Shown one piece after another: positions 22,629-32,051 of a stretch of 64,000 nt of DNA. Numbering within the stretch: position 1 is the stretch's first letter; the number at the start of each line of letters is the position of its first letter. Location: contig NZ_JAAOTJ010000001.1 in the NCBI RefSeq assembly GCF_011297335.1, positions 1,178,001 to 1,242,000 on the forward strand. Direction: 5' to 3'. Source of the stretch: Catellatospora methionotrophica (GTDB lineage: Bacteria > Actinomycetota > Actinomycetes > Mycobacteriales > Micromonosporaceae). Under the pieces are notes generated by a model that saw nothing but the letters and a program-made list of their open reading frames with translations, had not been told where the DNA came from and searched no databases. The position numbers were made by a program, and so were the translations under genes.

Positions 22629-25226
22629 ATGATCGAACAGTACGTGTCAGACCTGCGGGACGTCGACGAAACGCAGCTCGCGACCGTCGGCGGCAAGGGC
22701 GCTCACCTGGGCGGACTGTCCCGGATCGACGGCATCGACGTGCCCGCCGGGTTCTGCGTTACCACGCACGCCTACCGGCGCATCATGGCGCAGGCGCCGT
22801 CGCTCGACGACCGGATCGACCAGCTCTCCCGGCTGAACCCCGACGACCGGGACGCCATCGGCGCGCTCAGCGCCGACATCCGCCGCACGATCGAAGAGAC
22901 CGCCATCCCGGACGATCTCGCGGCGGCGATCACCGGCGCACTCGCCCGGCTCGGCGAGCAGGCCGCCTACGCCGTACGGTCCAGCGCGACGGCCGAGGAC
23001 CTGCCGACGGCGTCCTTCGCCGGTCAGCAGGACACCTATCTCAACGTCATCGGCCCGGCCGCGATCCTCGGCCACGTCAGCCGGTGCTGGGCGTCGCTGT
23101 TCACCGAGCGGGCCGTCACGTACCGCCAGCGCAACGGCATCGACCACCGCACGGTCCACATGGCCGTGGTGGTGCAGCGGATGGTCTTCCCGGACGCGGC
23201 GGGCATCATGTTCACCGCCGACCCGATCACCGGCGACCGGCGACTCGCCACCGTGGAGGCCAGCTTCGGCCTCGGCGAGGCCCTGGTCTCCGGCCTGGTC
23301 AACCCGGACGTCTACCGGGTGCGCGACGGCGGGATCGTCACCAAGGCGATCGGCGCCAAGCAGCTCGCCGTCGTCGCCGCACCGACCGGCGGCACCCGGG
23401 AAGAACCGACCACCCCGGACCGGCAGGCCCAGCCCGCGCTGACAGACGCCCAGGCCGTAGCACTCGTCCAGCTCGGCCGGACGATCGAAGCCCACTTCGG
23501 CCGCCCCCAGGACATCGAATGGTGCCTGGCCGACGACGGTTTCCAGATCGTGCAGAGCCGCCCGATCACCACCCTGTTCCCCGTCCCGGAGACGGCCGAC
23601 AAGGAGAACCACGTCTACGTCTCCGTCGGCCACCAGCAGATGATGACCGACCCCATGAAGCCCCTCGGGCTGTCCTTCTGGCAGCTGACCACCCCCATGC
23701 CCATGGCGGTGGCCGGGGGCCGCCTGTTCGTCGACGTGACCCAGCGGGTGGCCACCCCGGCGACCCGCGACAGTTTCCTGGAACTCCTGGGCCGGTCCGA
23801 TCCGCTGATGGAGGACGCGCTGCGGACCGTGCTCGACCGCGACGGCTTCATCCATACGCTGCCCGGCGAGGGCGAGCCGGGGCCGCTGTTCGGCGGCACG
23901 CCCGATCCGATCGAGCCCGATCCGGCCCTCGTCGCCGAGCTGGTCGCGGCCAGCGAGGCCTCCGTCGCCACGGCGGCCCGCGACATCCGGGCGAAGTCCG
24001 GCGAGGCGCTGTTCGACTTCATCCTGGCCGACCTCCAGGAGCTGCGGCGGATCCTGTTCGACCGGCGCAGCCACCAGGTGTTCATGACGGCGATGGACGC
24101 CACGTGGTGGCTCAACGAGCACCTGGCGGCGTGGCTGGGCGAGAAGAACGCGGCGGACACGCTGACGCAGTCCGCGCCGCACAACGTCACCTCGGAGATG
24201 GGCCTGGCGCTGCTGGGCGTCGCGGACGTGATCCGCCCGTACCCGGAGGTGGTGGCGTATCTGCAGCACGCCGACGGTGACGACGTCCTGGACGGGCTCG
24301 CCGGGCTGACCGGCGGACCGCAGGCCCGCGACGCCATTGAGGCCTGGCTCGACCGGTACGGCATGCGCTGCGTCGGCGAGATCGACATCACCCGGCCCCG
24401 GTGGCGCGAGCACCCGTCGACGGTCGTGCCGATGATCCTCGGCAACGTCCGCAACTTCGCGCCGGGAGCGGGTGAGCAGCGTTTCGAGCAGGGGCGCCAC
24501 GAGGCCTGGGACAAGGAGCAGCAGGTGCTGGAGCGCCTGCGGGCGCTGCCGGACGGTGCGCAGAAGGCCGCCGAGACCAAGCAGATGATCGACCGGGTCC
24601 GCACGTTCATCGGCTACCGGGAGTACCCGAAGTACGCCATGGTCAGCCGGTACTTCGTCTACAAGCAGGCGCTGCTGGCCGAGGCCGAGCGGCTGGTGCG
24701 GTCCGGCGTGCTCCGCGAGCCGGAGGACAGCTTCTTCCTGACGTTCCAGGAACTGCACGACGTCGTACGCACGAACCGGGCCGACGACCGGCTCATCGAC
24801 CAGCGCAGGGAGGCGTTCAGGTCGTACGAGTCGCTCAAGCCGCCCCGCGTGCTGACCTCGGACGGCGAGGCCATCACGGGGAACTACCGGCGCGACGGCC
24901 TACCGGCCGGGGCGCTGGTCGGCCTGCCGGTCTCGGCGGGGACCGTCGAGGGGCGGGCGCGCGTCATCCTGGACATGGCGCACGCCGATCTCGCACCCGG
25001 CGACATCCTCGTCACCGCCCACACGGACCCGAGCTGGACACCGCTGTTCGTCGCCGTCGCCGGTCTGGTGACCGAGGTCGGCGGGCTGATGACGCACGGC
25101 GCGGTGATCGCCCGCGAGTACGGCCTGCCCGCGGTCGTCGGCGTGGTCGACGCCACCCGGCAGATCCGCGACGGCGAGCGCATCCGCGTACACGGCACCG
25201 ACGGGTACGTAGAGATCCTGTCCTGA
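22629..25226 (+). CDS. rph: Rifampicin phosphotransferase (RPH)
   Basis: An 865-residue, PEP-synthase-like enzyme matching the usual RPH length. An ATP-binding domain covers about residues 1-320 (VGGKGAHLGGLS, AVRSSATAEDLPTASFAGQQ, GIMFTADPITGDRR). A rifamycin-binding domain covers about 330-750 and a swivelling His domain about 770-865. The phosphate-carrying His is H823 in GGLMTHGAVIAREYG. RPH transfers the beta-phosphate of ATP to the C21 hydroxyl of rifamycins, releasing AMP and phosphate. The ATG has CGGAGG 8 bases upstream. The RAE-like palindrome upstream strongly supports rifamycin-inducible resistance rather than PEP synthase, which would be shorter and lack this middle domain. Confidence 0.95.
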   Translation: MIEQYVSDLRDVDETQLATVGGKGAHLGGLSRIDGIDVPAGFCVTTHAYRRIMAQAPSLDDRIDQLSRLNPDDRDAIGALSADIRRTIEETAIPDDLAAAITGALARLGEQAAYAVRSSATAEDLPTASFAGQQDTYLNVIGPAAILGHVSRCWASLFTERAVTYRQRNGIDHRTVHMAVVVQRMVFPDAAGIMFTADPITGDRRLATVEASFGLGEALVSGLVNPDVYRVRDGGIVTKAIGAKQLAVVAAPTGGTREEPTTPDRQAQPALTDAQAVALVQLGRTIEAHFGRPQDIEWCLADDGFQIVQSRPITTLFPVPETADKENHVYVSVGHQQMMTDPMKPLGLSFWQLTTPMPMAVAGGRLFVDVTQRVATPATRDSFLELLGRSDPLMEDALRTVLDRDGFIHTLPGEGEPGPLFGGTPDPIEPDPALVAELVAASEASVATAARDIRAKSGEALFDFILADLQELRRILFDRRSHQVFMTAMDATWWLNEHLAAWLGEKNAADTLTQSAPHNVTSEMGLALLGVADVIRPYPEVVAYLQHADGDDVLDGLAGLTGGPQARDAIEAWLDRYGMRCVGEIDITRPRWREHPSTVVPMILGNVRNFAPGAGEQRFEQGRHEAWDKEQQVLERLRALPDGAQKAAETKQMIDRVRTFIGYREYPKYAMVSRYFVYKQALLAEAERLVRSGVLREPEDSFFLTFQELHDVVRTNRADDRLIDQRREAFRSYESLKPPRVLTSDGEAITGNYRRDGLPAGALVGLPVSAGTVEGRARVILDMAHADLAPGDILVTAHTDPSWTPLFVAVAGLVTEVGGLMTHGAVIAREYGLPAVVGVVDATRQIRDGERIRVHGTDGYVEILS

Positions 25227-25383
25227 CCGGAGACCGATCACGTGCAGTAGTCGCCGCGACGCTCCTCAGCCTCCGCACTGTGCCAGTTTCACCCACCTCA
25301 ATCCACCCGTCTTCGTCCTGGTCAGCCCCGTATCTGCGACTGTCGCCGAAAACGGGAACGCTCCCATCATCGAGCATCACCTA

Positions 25384-25433
25384 TTGACCGGCTCCGGTGG
25401 ATGCCCTACGGTACGCCTTGGTAAGCGCTTACC
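25384..25433 (+). promoter_or_regulatory. Promoter with overlapping LacI-type operator
   Basis: TTGACC (25384-25389) and TACGGT (25407-25412) are separated by exactly 17 bases. The perfect palindrome GGTAAGCGCTTACC (25420-25433) sits at the expected transcription start. An AAGCGCTT core is typical of LacI-family carbohydrate repressors, so repression relieved by a plant-sugar ligand is likely. The regulator is not in this window. The rest of 25227-25383 shows no feature. Confidence 0.75.
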
Positions 25434-25501
25434 CGATTACGCACCGTCCCATCACCACTTCCGAAACGGCTCATCGGCGGACCCTACGGAGGAAAACCAC
25501 C

Positions 25502-26767
25502 ATGCCATCACCCAGCTCCCCGAGGCGGCGTCCTCGGCTGCGCCTAGCCCTCGCGATCACCACGGTCGCCACCGTCGTCGGCGGCGTCGCCCTCGCCGCG
25601 ATGATGCCGGCGTCGGCCGCCACCATCGACACCAGCGCCTACTACCAGCTGGTCAACGTGTTCAGCGGCAAGGCGATCGAAGGCAGCAGCGGCGCGGTCG
25701 TCCAGCGCACCCCCGACAGCGCGGCGTCCAATCAGCAGTTCCAGTTCCTCGACATGGGCAGCGGCTACTACCGCCTCAAGTCGAAGGCCAGCGGCCGGGT
25801 CGTCGAGATCGCGGGCAGCAGCACCGCCGACGGCGCGACCGTCCAGATGAACACCGGCGCGGGCAGCACCGCCTACCAGCAGCAGTTCTCGTTGCTGGAC
25901 AACGGCAACAACGTGATCCGGTTCAAGAACCGCAACAGTGCCAAGACCCTCGACGTGTGGGAGTGGTCGTCGGCCGACGGCGCCCGCATCTCGCAGTTCC
26001 AGGACCTCAACGGCACCAACCAGCAGTTCCGCCTGGTCAAGGTGGGCAGCGGGACCAATCCGACGCCCACCCCGACCGGTGGCAGCGGCGGACCCAGCAC
26101 CACGTGGCCGACGTCGGCCGGGTCGGCCAGCGTCTCGGGCACGATCAGCGTGTCGGGCACCTTCGACGGCGGCATGAAGACCTACTGCTGCATCGGCGAC
26201 GGCGGCCAGGACGAGGGCCAGGACCCGATGTTCAAGCTGGCCAACGGCGCCACGCTGCAGAACGTCATCCTCGGCTCGCCCGCCGGTGACGGCGTGCACT
26301 GCGAGGGCACCTGCACGCTGCGCAACGTGTGGTGGAACGACATCGGCGAGGACGCCGCCACCTTCAAGGGCACCGGCGGCGGCACGTCGTACGTCATCGG
26401 CGGCGGCGCCCGGTCCGGCAGCGACAAGGTGTTCCAGCACAACGGCAACGGCACGGTGAGCATCAGCGGCTTCTACCTGAAGTCGGCGGGCAAGCTGTAC
26501 CGCGCCTGCGGCAACTGCTCCAGCTCGTACCAGCGCAACGTCAAGATCGATAATGTCATCCTGGACGACATCGACATGGTCGCCGGGATCAACACCAACT
26601 GGGGCGACACCGCCACCATCACCCGGGTCACCCTGATCAACAGCTCCAGCGCCACCGTCTGCGGCAAGTACAAGGGCGTGCCTAAGGGCAGCGAGCCCTC
26701 GTACCTCGGCGAGGGCTGGAACGACAGCAACTGCAAGGTCAAGCAGAGCGACATCACCTACCGGTAG
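25502..26767 (+). CDS. Secreted pectate lyase (PL3) with ricin-type carbohydrate-binding domain
   Basis: A 421-residue exported enzyme. The basic N-terminus and hydrophobic core (residues 17-40) form a signal peptide ending at ASA. About 46-170 form a ricin-type beta-trefoil (CBM13) with three QQF-like repeats. A Thr/Pro linker (about 180-190) follows, and about 195-421 form a family 3 pectate lyase. Conserved blocks include CCIGDGGQDEGQDPMF, HCEGTCTLRNVWW and EDAATFKG, which belong to the calcium-binding parallel beta-helix of PL3. It cleaves de-esterified polygalacturonate by beta-elimination outside the cell. ATG has GGAGG 9 bases upstream. A LacI-type operator precedes the gene, so pectin-derived sugars may induce it. 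Confidence 0.93.
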   Translation: MPSPSSPRRRPRLRLALAITTVATVVGGVALAAMMPASAATIDTSAYYQLVNVFSGKAIEGSSGAVVQRTPDSAASNQQFQFLDMGSGYYRLKSKASGRVVEIAGSSTADGATVQMNTGAGSTAYQQQFSLLDNGNNVIRFKNRNSAKTLDVWEWSSADGARISQFQDLNGTNQQFRLVKVGSGTNPTPTPTGGSGGPSTTWPTSAGSASVSGTISVSGTFDGGMKTYCCIGDGGQDEGQDPMFKLANGATLQNVILGSPAGDGVHCEGTCTLRNVWWNDIGEDAATFKGTGGGTSYVIGGGARSGSDKVFQHNGNGTVSISGFYLKSAGKLYRACGNCSSSYQRNVKIDNVILDDIDMVAGINTNWGDTATITRVTLINSSSATVCGKYKGVPKGSEPSYLGEGWNDSNCKVKQSDITYR

Positions 26768-26774
26768 GCCGAAC

Positions 26775-26810
26775 GGAGGCGGCGCCCACCGGCTGGTGGG
26801 CGCCGCCTCC
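26775..26810. terminator. 16-bp hairpin after the pectate lyase gene
   Basis: GGAGGCGGCGCCCACC and its exact complement enclose a GGCT loop, beginning 8 bases after the pectate lyase stop. Confidence 0.85.
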
Positions 26811-26832
26811 GCGCCGAGATGAGCTGAGCCGT

Positions 26833-26859
26833 GCCAGGCCCCGGCCTCGCGGGCCTGGC
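26833..26859 (-). terminator. 9-bp hairpin after the serine hydrolase gene
   Basis: GCCAGGCCC (26833-26841) and GGGCCTGGC (26851-26859) form a stem with a 9-base loop, just downstream of the minus-strand stop at 26869. It is the second of two terminators in this convergent gap. Confidence 0.6.
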
Positions 26860-26868
26860 GGCTGTGGT

Positions 26869-28758
26869 TTACGGCAGCGAGTTCAGCACGATCGCGCCGA
26901 TGTCACGGCCGAGCTGGGTGGTGCTCTGGGTGCCGGAGCGGTCGTTCATCATGACCGCCACCACGATGCCGTCCTCGGGGTAGATCCTCAGGTAGGCGAG
27001 GGTGCCCGTCCACGAACCGTCCTTGGCGACCACGGGGTGCCCGTTCTCGGTGCCGGTGCTCCAGCCGTAGGCGTAACCGCTGTCGGCATCCGGCGCGGTC
27101 CACATGGTGTCGCGCGACGTCTGGGTCAGGATCTGGCCCGCCGCGAGCTTCGCGCCGAACCGGCCCAGGTCGTACACGTTGGACTGGATGCCGCCGCCGA
27201 GGGTCTTCCAGTCCTTGTTCTCCAGCGCCACCTCCGCGTTGCCGTCGGTGTACATCGTCATCCGCCGGACCGCGGCGCTCATGTCCGCCGGCGCGAGCGT
27301 GCCGAGACCGTACGCGTTGGTCAGCTTCGTACGGACCAGGTTCTTGACGTTGTCACCGGCGGCCGCCTCCAGGTCCGCGCCGAGCAGGGTGTAGCCGAGG
27401 GTCGTGTAGTAGTAGTCCGGCGGGTTGCACACCAGCGGCTCGTCCCAGAACTCGTCCGCGGCGGCCAGCGCCGTCGCGTACGGCAGGTTGTCGAACCCCG
27501 AGGTGTCGATGTCGCCGTAGTCGCCGATGCAGCCGCGGTTGGCCAGCAGGTCGCCGACGGTGTGGGTGTGGTGCGCCGGCATCGCCGGCACCAGGTCACG
27601 GCTCTCGTCGTCGAGGTCGACCAGCCCCTGCTCGACCATCCGCATCGTCAGCACACCCGCGACGGCCTTGCTCACCGACGCGAGCCCGCCGACGTGCTCG
27701 CTGTCCATCCACACGTTGTCGCCGATGTCGGCGAAACCGAAGCCGCGCAGGTACTTCGGCTGGTTGTTGTGGAACACGGCCACGCTGATGCCGGGCACCG
27801 CGGTGCTGTCCAGCTCGGTCTGGACGCGGGCGTCGACGGCGTTCTTCAGCTTCCAGTCCGGCCGGTCGTTGTTCTGCCGCCAGATCCCGGCGTACCGCAC
27901 GCCGCCCGCCGTGTCGTACTTGTTGTACGCCACCAGCCGGTAGCCTTCGTCGGAGTAGCGGTGCCAGTAGTTGCCGAACATCGTCGCGGTCATGTCACGG
28001 CGCTCGGCCCAGCCACGGCCGTTGCGGTTCTCCACCCAGATCCCCGCGTAACGCTGACCCGCGCTGATCCGCAGCGACTCGAAGGCCAGCATCCGGTACT
28101 CGCGCTGGAGCTCGGCGAACTTCGTCGAGAACTCGGCCGAGGTCAGGTCCCGCCACAGCACCCACGCGAGGTTCTCGGCGTTCTGCACCCAGACCACGGA
28201 GTAGCGCAGGCCCTGCGACGTGTCGTACACGTCGATGTCGATCGGCATCCGCCCGGCGCGGCGCTGCTCGTCGAACCTCGTCGAGAACTCGGCGCTGGTC
28301 AGCCCCCGGAACGAGGTCCAGGACAGGCCCTCCACGTTCTTGACCCACACCCCGGCCCAGCGCCGTACGCCGCCCACCAGGTAGGTCTCCTGCTCGGTCA
28401 GCCGCATCCCCTGCCCGGCGGCCTCGCTCCACGCGGCGGCGAATCCCGCGTCGTCGAGGTCACGCAGCTCCTTCCAGGCCCGGCCGTCGGTGTTGTACTG
28501 CCACACCGAGCCGACGCGGTAGTCGCCGCCGGTGGTGTCGATGTCCAGGTCGTCGATCAGGTACCCGTTCTTGCTGTTCGCGGTGAACGAGGTCGCGAAC
28601 TGGGCACTGGTCTGGTCGCGCAGCGAGAGCCACGAGACCGCGTTCGGGTCGAAGACCGGGGACGGCACGCCCGGCACCGCCTGGGCCGGCACGCCGCTCA
28701 GTGCCGCGCCGGCCAGGGTCGTCGCCAGCACGACGGCTATCCGTCTGCGCATGGTCAT
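26869..28758 (-). CDS. Secreted serine hydrolase (beta-lactamase/PBP fold) with five tandem repeats
   Basis: A 629-residue exported protein. The signal peptide ends near A27. Five repeats of about 51 residues cover 42-300, each starting with a W-x-x-x-R-D/G segment and ending in Y-x-x-x-W-x-x-N; they match the bacterial tandem repeat domain often attached to serine hydrolases. A beta-lactamase-type domain covers about 310-629 with S361-x-x-K364 (SVSK). The third motif is atypical (KDGSWTG). It probably cleaves or transfers a D-Ala peptide, ester or similar bond outside the cell. ATG has GGGAG 6 bases upstream. It is divergent from the XRE-SARP regulator across 209 bases, which may control it. 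Confidence 0.88.
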   Translation of the reverse strand: MTMRRRIAVVLATTLAGAALSGVPAQAVPGVPSPVFDPNAVSWLSLRDQTSAQFATSFTANSKNGYLIDDLDIDTTGGDYRVGSVWQYNTDGRAWKELRDLDDAGFAAAWSEAAGQGMRLTEQETYLVGGVRRWAGVWVKNVEGLSWTSFRGLTSAEFSTRFDEQRRAGRMPIDIDVYDTSQGLRYSVVWVQNAENLAWVLWRDLTSAEFSTKFAELQREYRMLAFESLRISAGQRYAGIWVENRNGRGWAERRDMTATMFGNYWHRYSDEGYRLVAYNKYDTAGGVRYAGIWRQNNDRPDWKLKNAVDARVQTELDSTAVPGISVAVFHNNQPKYLRGFGFADIGDNVWMDSEHVGGLASVSKAVAGVLTMRMVEQGLVDLDDESRDLVPAMPAHHTHTVGDLLANRGCIGDYGDIDTSGFDNLPYATALAAADEFWDEPLVCNPPDYYYTTLGYTLLGADLEAAAGDNVKNLVRTKLTNAYGLGTLAPADMSAAVRRMTMYTDGNAEVALENKDWKTLGGGIQSNVYDLGRFGAKLAAGQILTQTSRDTMWTAPDADSGYAYGWSTGTENGHPVVAKDGSWTGTLAYLRIYPEDGIVVAVMMNDRSGTQSTTQLGRDIGAIVLNSLP

Positions 28759-28967
28759 GATGCACTCCCAACGTCTGATGGGCCCGTCCGGCACGGGGTG
28801 GGCCGGACAGGAGACACCGTGCGCCGGTTCGCGGCCGCACGTCGCCGATCCTGAACCCGGCTGAACGCGCGGGCTGAACATCGTTGAACACGCGGCTGCG
28901 CTGAAGCATCGAGCGAGGCCGCTAGATTGAGCCCGACAACGGCTGTCGCGTCAGGAGGGTGAACCGG

Positions 28968-31900
28968 GTGACCGACGACACGGGCATGTCGGACCTGACG
29001 CGTCTGCTGCGCCAGCTACGGCGGCGCGAGGCGCGCAGCCGGGGCGGCGCGGAGCTGACCTACCGGGAGCTGGCCGCCAGGACGGGCTGGTCACTCGGGA
29101 TCATCGCGCAGTACTTCTCCGGCAAGTCGCTGCCGCCGGTGGACCGGTTCGACGTCCTCGTCAGGCTGCTGGGCGCGACCGCCGCCGAGCTGGGTGTGCT
29201 GGCCACGGCACGGGACCGGGCCGACGACCACCGCCGCGAACCCGCGGCGGGCAGGTCCGTGCCGCAGCGCGCCGACGTCCGGCTGCTCGGGCCGGTGGAG
29301 GTGGCGGGCCCGGGCGGCCGGGCGGCGCTGGTGGGCGTACGGCAGCGGGCCCTGGTCGGACTGCTGGCCCTGGACGCCGGGCGCGTCGTCACGAAGACCC
29401 GGCTGGTCGACGCGCTGTGGGGCGAGACGCCGCCGCGAACCGCGATCGAGAGCCTGTACAGCCATGTCGCGCGGGTCCGCAGCTCGCTCGACGCCTGCGG
29501 GCTGCCGGGTCTGCTGACGACCCGTGGCCCGGGATACGCGCTCGCGGTGCGCCCCGACGAGGTGGACGCGACCCGCTTCGCCAAGCAGGCGGCGCAGGCC
29601 CGGCGGGCACTGGCCGACGGCAGGACCGCCGACGCCGCCGCCGGCCTGCATGAGGCGCTGGCCCTCTGGCGGGGTGAGGCGCTGGCCGACGCGGCACCGG
29701 CCGGTTGGGTGCTGGCCGAGGTCGACCGGCTGCACGAGCTGCGGCTGAGCACGCAGGAGGACCTGCTCGACGCGCGGCTGCGCCTGGGCCAGCACGTCGT
29801 CGCCGTCGACGAGCTGGAACGGCTGCTGGCCACCCATCCTGGTCGTGAGCGGCTCGTCGAACTGCTCATGGTCGCCCTCTACCGGTGCGGACGGCACAAC
29901 GAAGCGGTGCTGGCATACCAGCGGCTGCGCGGCCATCTCGCCGAGCAGCTGGGGGTGGAGCCCGGTCCCCGGGCCGCGCACGTGTACACGGCCGTCCTGC
30001 GCCGGTCCGCCGATCTCGACCTCGGCACCGAGCCGGGAACCACCGCTCGGGCGACGGCGTCCCGGCCCGCTCAGCTGCCCTCGCGCATCGGCCACTTCGT
30101 CGGCCGCGACGCCGAGCTCGCCCTGCTGGACGACCTGCTGAGCGGCACCGCGAGCGCGGGCCGGGTGGGCGTGGTGTGCGGCCCGGCGGGCATGGGCAAG
30201 ACGGCGCTGGCCGTGCAGTGGGCGCACCGGGCCGCCGCCCGGTATCCCGACGGCCAGCTCTACCTCGACCTGCGCGGCCACGATCCCGCGACGGCGATGC
30301 CCGTGGCCGAGGTGCTGACGCACCTGCTGCGCGGGCTCGACGTGGCTGCCGACCGGATCCCGTCCGATCTGGCCAAGCTGGCCGGGCTGTACCGGTCGGT
30401 GCTGCACGACCGGCGGGTCCTGATCCTGCTCGACAACGCCGCCACGGCTGATCAGGTCGCCTCGCTGGTGCCGCCCTCGGGCGGCAGCCTGCTGCTGACG
30501 ACCAGCCGCAACCAGCTCGCCGGTCTCGCCGTGGACTACGCCGTCACCAGCGTCGACGTCGACGCGCTCGGCACCGCCGAGGCGCTGACGCTGCTCAACC
30601 GGGTGCTGGGCACCGAGCGCGTCGACCGGGAACAGGACGCGGCCCACACGCTCATCGACCTGGTCGGCCGGATGCCCCTGGCCCTGCGGATCGCCGCGGC
30701 CAAGCTGGCCACCCGCCCGCCCCGGCCGATCGCGGAACTCACCGCCGAGCTGGCCGGTGCCAACCGGCTCGCCACCCTGACCGTGCCCGGGGACTCCCGC
30801 AGCATCAGAACCGTCTTCGACAGCGCCTACCAGGCCCTGAGCCCGGCAGCCGCGCGCCTGTTCCGCCGGATGGGCCTGCATCCGGGCACCACGTTCGCGC
30901 TCGCGCTCGCCGCGGCCGTCGCCGACGCCTCCCCCGCCCAAGCCCGCAGCGCGCTCGACGAGCTGACCGGCGTACACCTCCTAGTCGACCTGGGCGACGG
31001 CCGCTACCGGTTCCACGACCTCATCCGCCTGTACGCCGCCGAGCAGGCCGCGTCCGGTGAGGACACCGCACACCGCCTGGTCGACTGGTATCTGGTCGTG
31101 GCCGACGCCGCCAACCGGGTGTTCGACCCGGCGCGCGACCGGGCGGGACCGTTGTCGGTGCGCCCGCCCGTCGACATCCCGTTCCCCGCCGAGCACGGCA
31201 GCGCACTGGCCTTCCTCGACGACGAGCGCGCCAACCTGCTGCCGGTGGTGCGCCACGCGGGCGAGCACGGCCACGACCGGGCCGCGTGGCAGCTCGCCTA
31301 CCTGCTGACCAGCTTCCATGTGGTACGCGGGCACCGGGCCGACCAGGTCGAGATGTGCCGCCTCGGGCTGGCCTGCGCGCAGCGCCTGGGCGATCCGGCG
31401 GCCGAGGCGCTGATGCGCAGCCTGCTCGGCATGGCCTGCAACGGCACGCAACGGCACGAGGAGGCGCTGGAACACCTGCACCACGCGCTGGTGCTCATGC
31501 GGACCGTCGCCGACCGGCGCGGACAGGGCATGGCCCTCAACAACATCGCCCTGGCGTACGGCAGGCTGGGCCGGCTGGACGCGGCGGCCGACGCGTTCAG
31601 CCAGGCCCTCGAACTGCACACGGCCGACGGCCACCCGCCCGGCATCGCGCTGGCCCTGAACAATCTCGGCCACAGCTACACGCTGATGGGCAGGACCGAA
31701 CTCGCCCGCCCACCGCTGTCCCGGGCGCTCGCGCTCGCCCGCGAGATCGGCCATCCCCACCTGGAGGCGACCGCGCTGCACAGCCTCGGCGAGGTGCACC
31801 TCGCCGAGGCCGATCACGACAGCGCGCTCGACTGCTTCACCAGGGCCCTGGCGATCCGGCGGCGGATCGGCGAGCGGCGCCGGGAGGCCGACACCCTCAA

Positions 31901-32048
31901 CCTCATCGGCCTCACCCACCAGAGCAACGGCGACCACGCGTCCGCCACCGGGCACTTCCGGCAGGCCCTGGCGCTCAGCGAGGAACTGGGCGACTGGCAC
32001 CTCAAGGCGGCGACGCTGGCTCACCTGTGCGACGACCGCCCGGCCTGA
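28968..32048 (+). CDS. XRE-SARP-STAND regulator (HTH, BTAD, NB-ARC, TPR)
   Basis: A 1026-residue multidomain regulator. An N-terminal XRE-like HTH covers about residues 25-80 (TYRELAARTGWSLGIIAQYF). An OmpR-like winged helix (about 100-190) and bacterial transcriptional activator domain (about 200-340) form a SARP. An NB-ARC ATPase follows, with Walker A GPAGMGKTALA near 404-412 and VLILLDNA as Walker B. About six TPRs occupy 780-1015. This is the AfsR architecture with an extra HTH in front. Such proteins activate secondary metabolism or extracellular enzymes after ligand and ATP binding. GTG is chosen because AGGAGG lies 9 bases upstream; an earlier GTG abuts that site. Its 3' end lies 3 bases from the convergent gene. 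Confidence 0.92.
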   Translation: MTDDTGMSDLTRLLRQLRRREARSRGGAELTYRELAARTGWSLGIIAQYFSGKSLPPVDRFDVLVRLLGATAAELGVLATARDRADDHRREPAAGRSVPQRADVRLLGPVEVAGPGGRAALVGVRQRALVGLLALDAGRVVTKTRLVDALWGETPPRTAIESLYSHVARVRSSLDACGLPGLLTTRGPGYALAVRPDEVDATRFAKQAAQARRALADGRTADAAAGLHEALALWRGEALADAAPAGWVLAEVDRLHELRLSTQEDLLDARLRLGQHVVAVDELERLLATHPGRERLVELLMVALYRCGRHNEAVLAYQRLRGHLAEQLGVEPGPRAAHVYTAVLRRSADLDLGTEPGTTARATASRPAQLPSRIGHFVGRDAELALLDDLLSGTASAGRVGVVCGPAGMGKTALAVQWAHRAAARYPDGQLYLDLRGHDPATAMPVAEVLTHLLRGLDVAADRIPSDLAKLAGLYRSVLHDRRVLILLDNAATADQVASLVPPSGGSLLLTTSRNQLAGLAVDYAVTSVDVDALGTAEALTLLNRVLGTERVDREQDAAHTLIDLVGRMPLALRIAAAKLATRPPRPIAELTAELAGANRLATLTVPGDSRSIRTVFDSAYQALSPAAARLFRRMGLHPGTTFALALAAAVADASPAQARSALDELTGVHLLVDLGDGRYRFHDLIRLYAAEQAASGEDTAHRLVDWYLVVADAANRVFDPARDRAGPLSVRPPVDIPFPAEHGSALAFLDDERANLLPVVRHAGEHGHDRAAWQLAYLLTSFHVVRGHRADQVEMCRLGLACAQRLGDPAAEALMRSLLGMACNGTQRHEEALEHLHHALVLMRTVADRRGQGMALNNIALAYGRLGRLDAAADAFSQALELHTADGHPPGIALALNNLGHSYTLMGRTELARPPLSRALALAREIGHPHLEATALHSLGEVHLAEADHDSALDCFTRALAIRRRIGERRREADTLNLIGLTHQSNGDHASATGHFRQALALSEELGDWHLKAATLAHLCDDRPA

Positions 32049-32051
32049 GGT

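Noticed and set aside
22647-24758. 703-aa minus-strand frame antisense to rph
   Set aside because: Shadow of the rph coding frame; composition is low-complexity and no motif is present.
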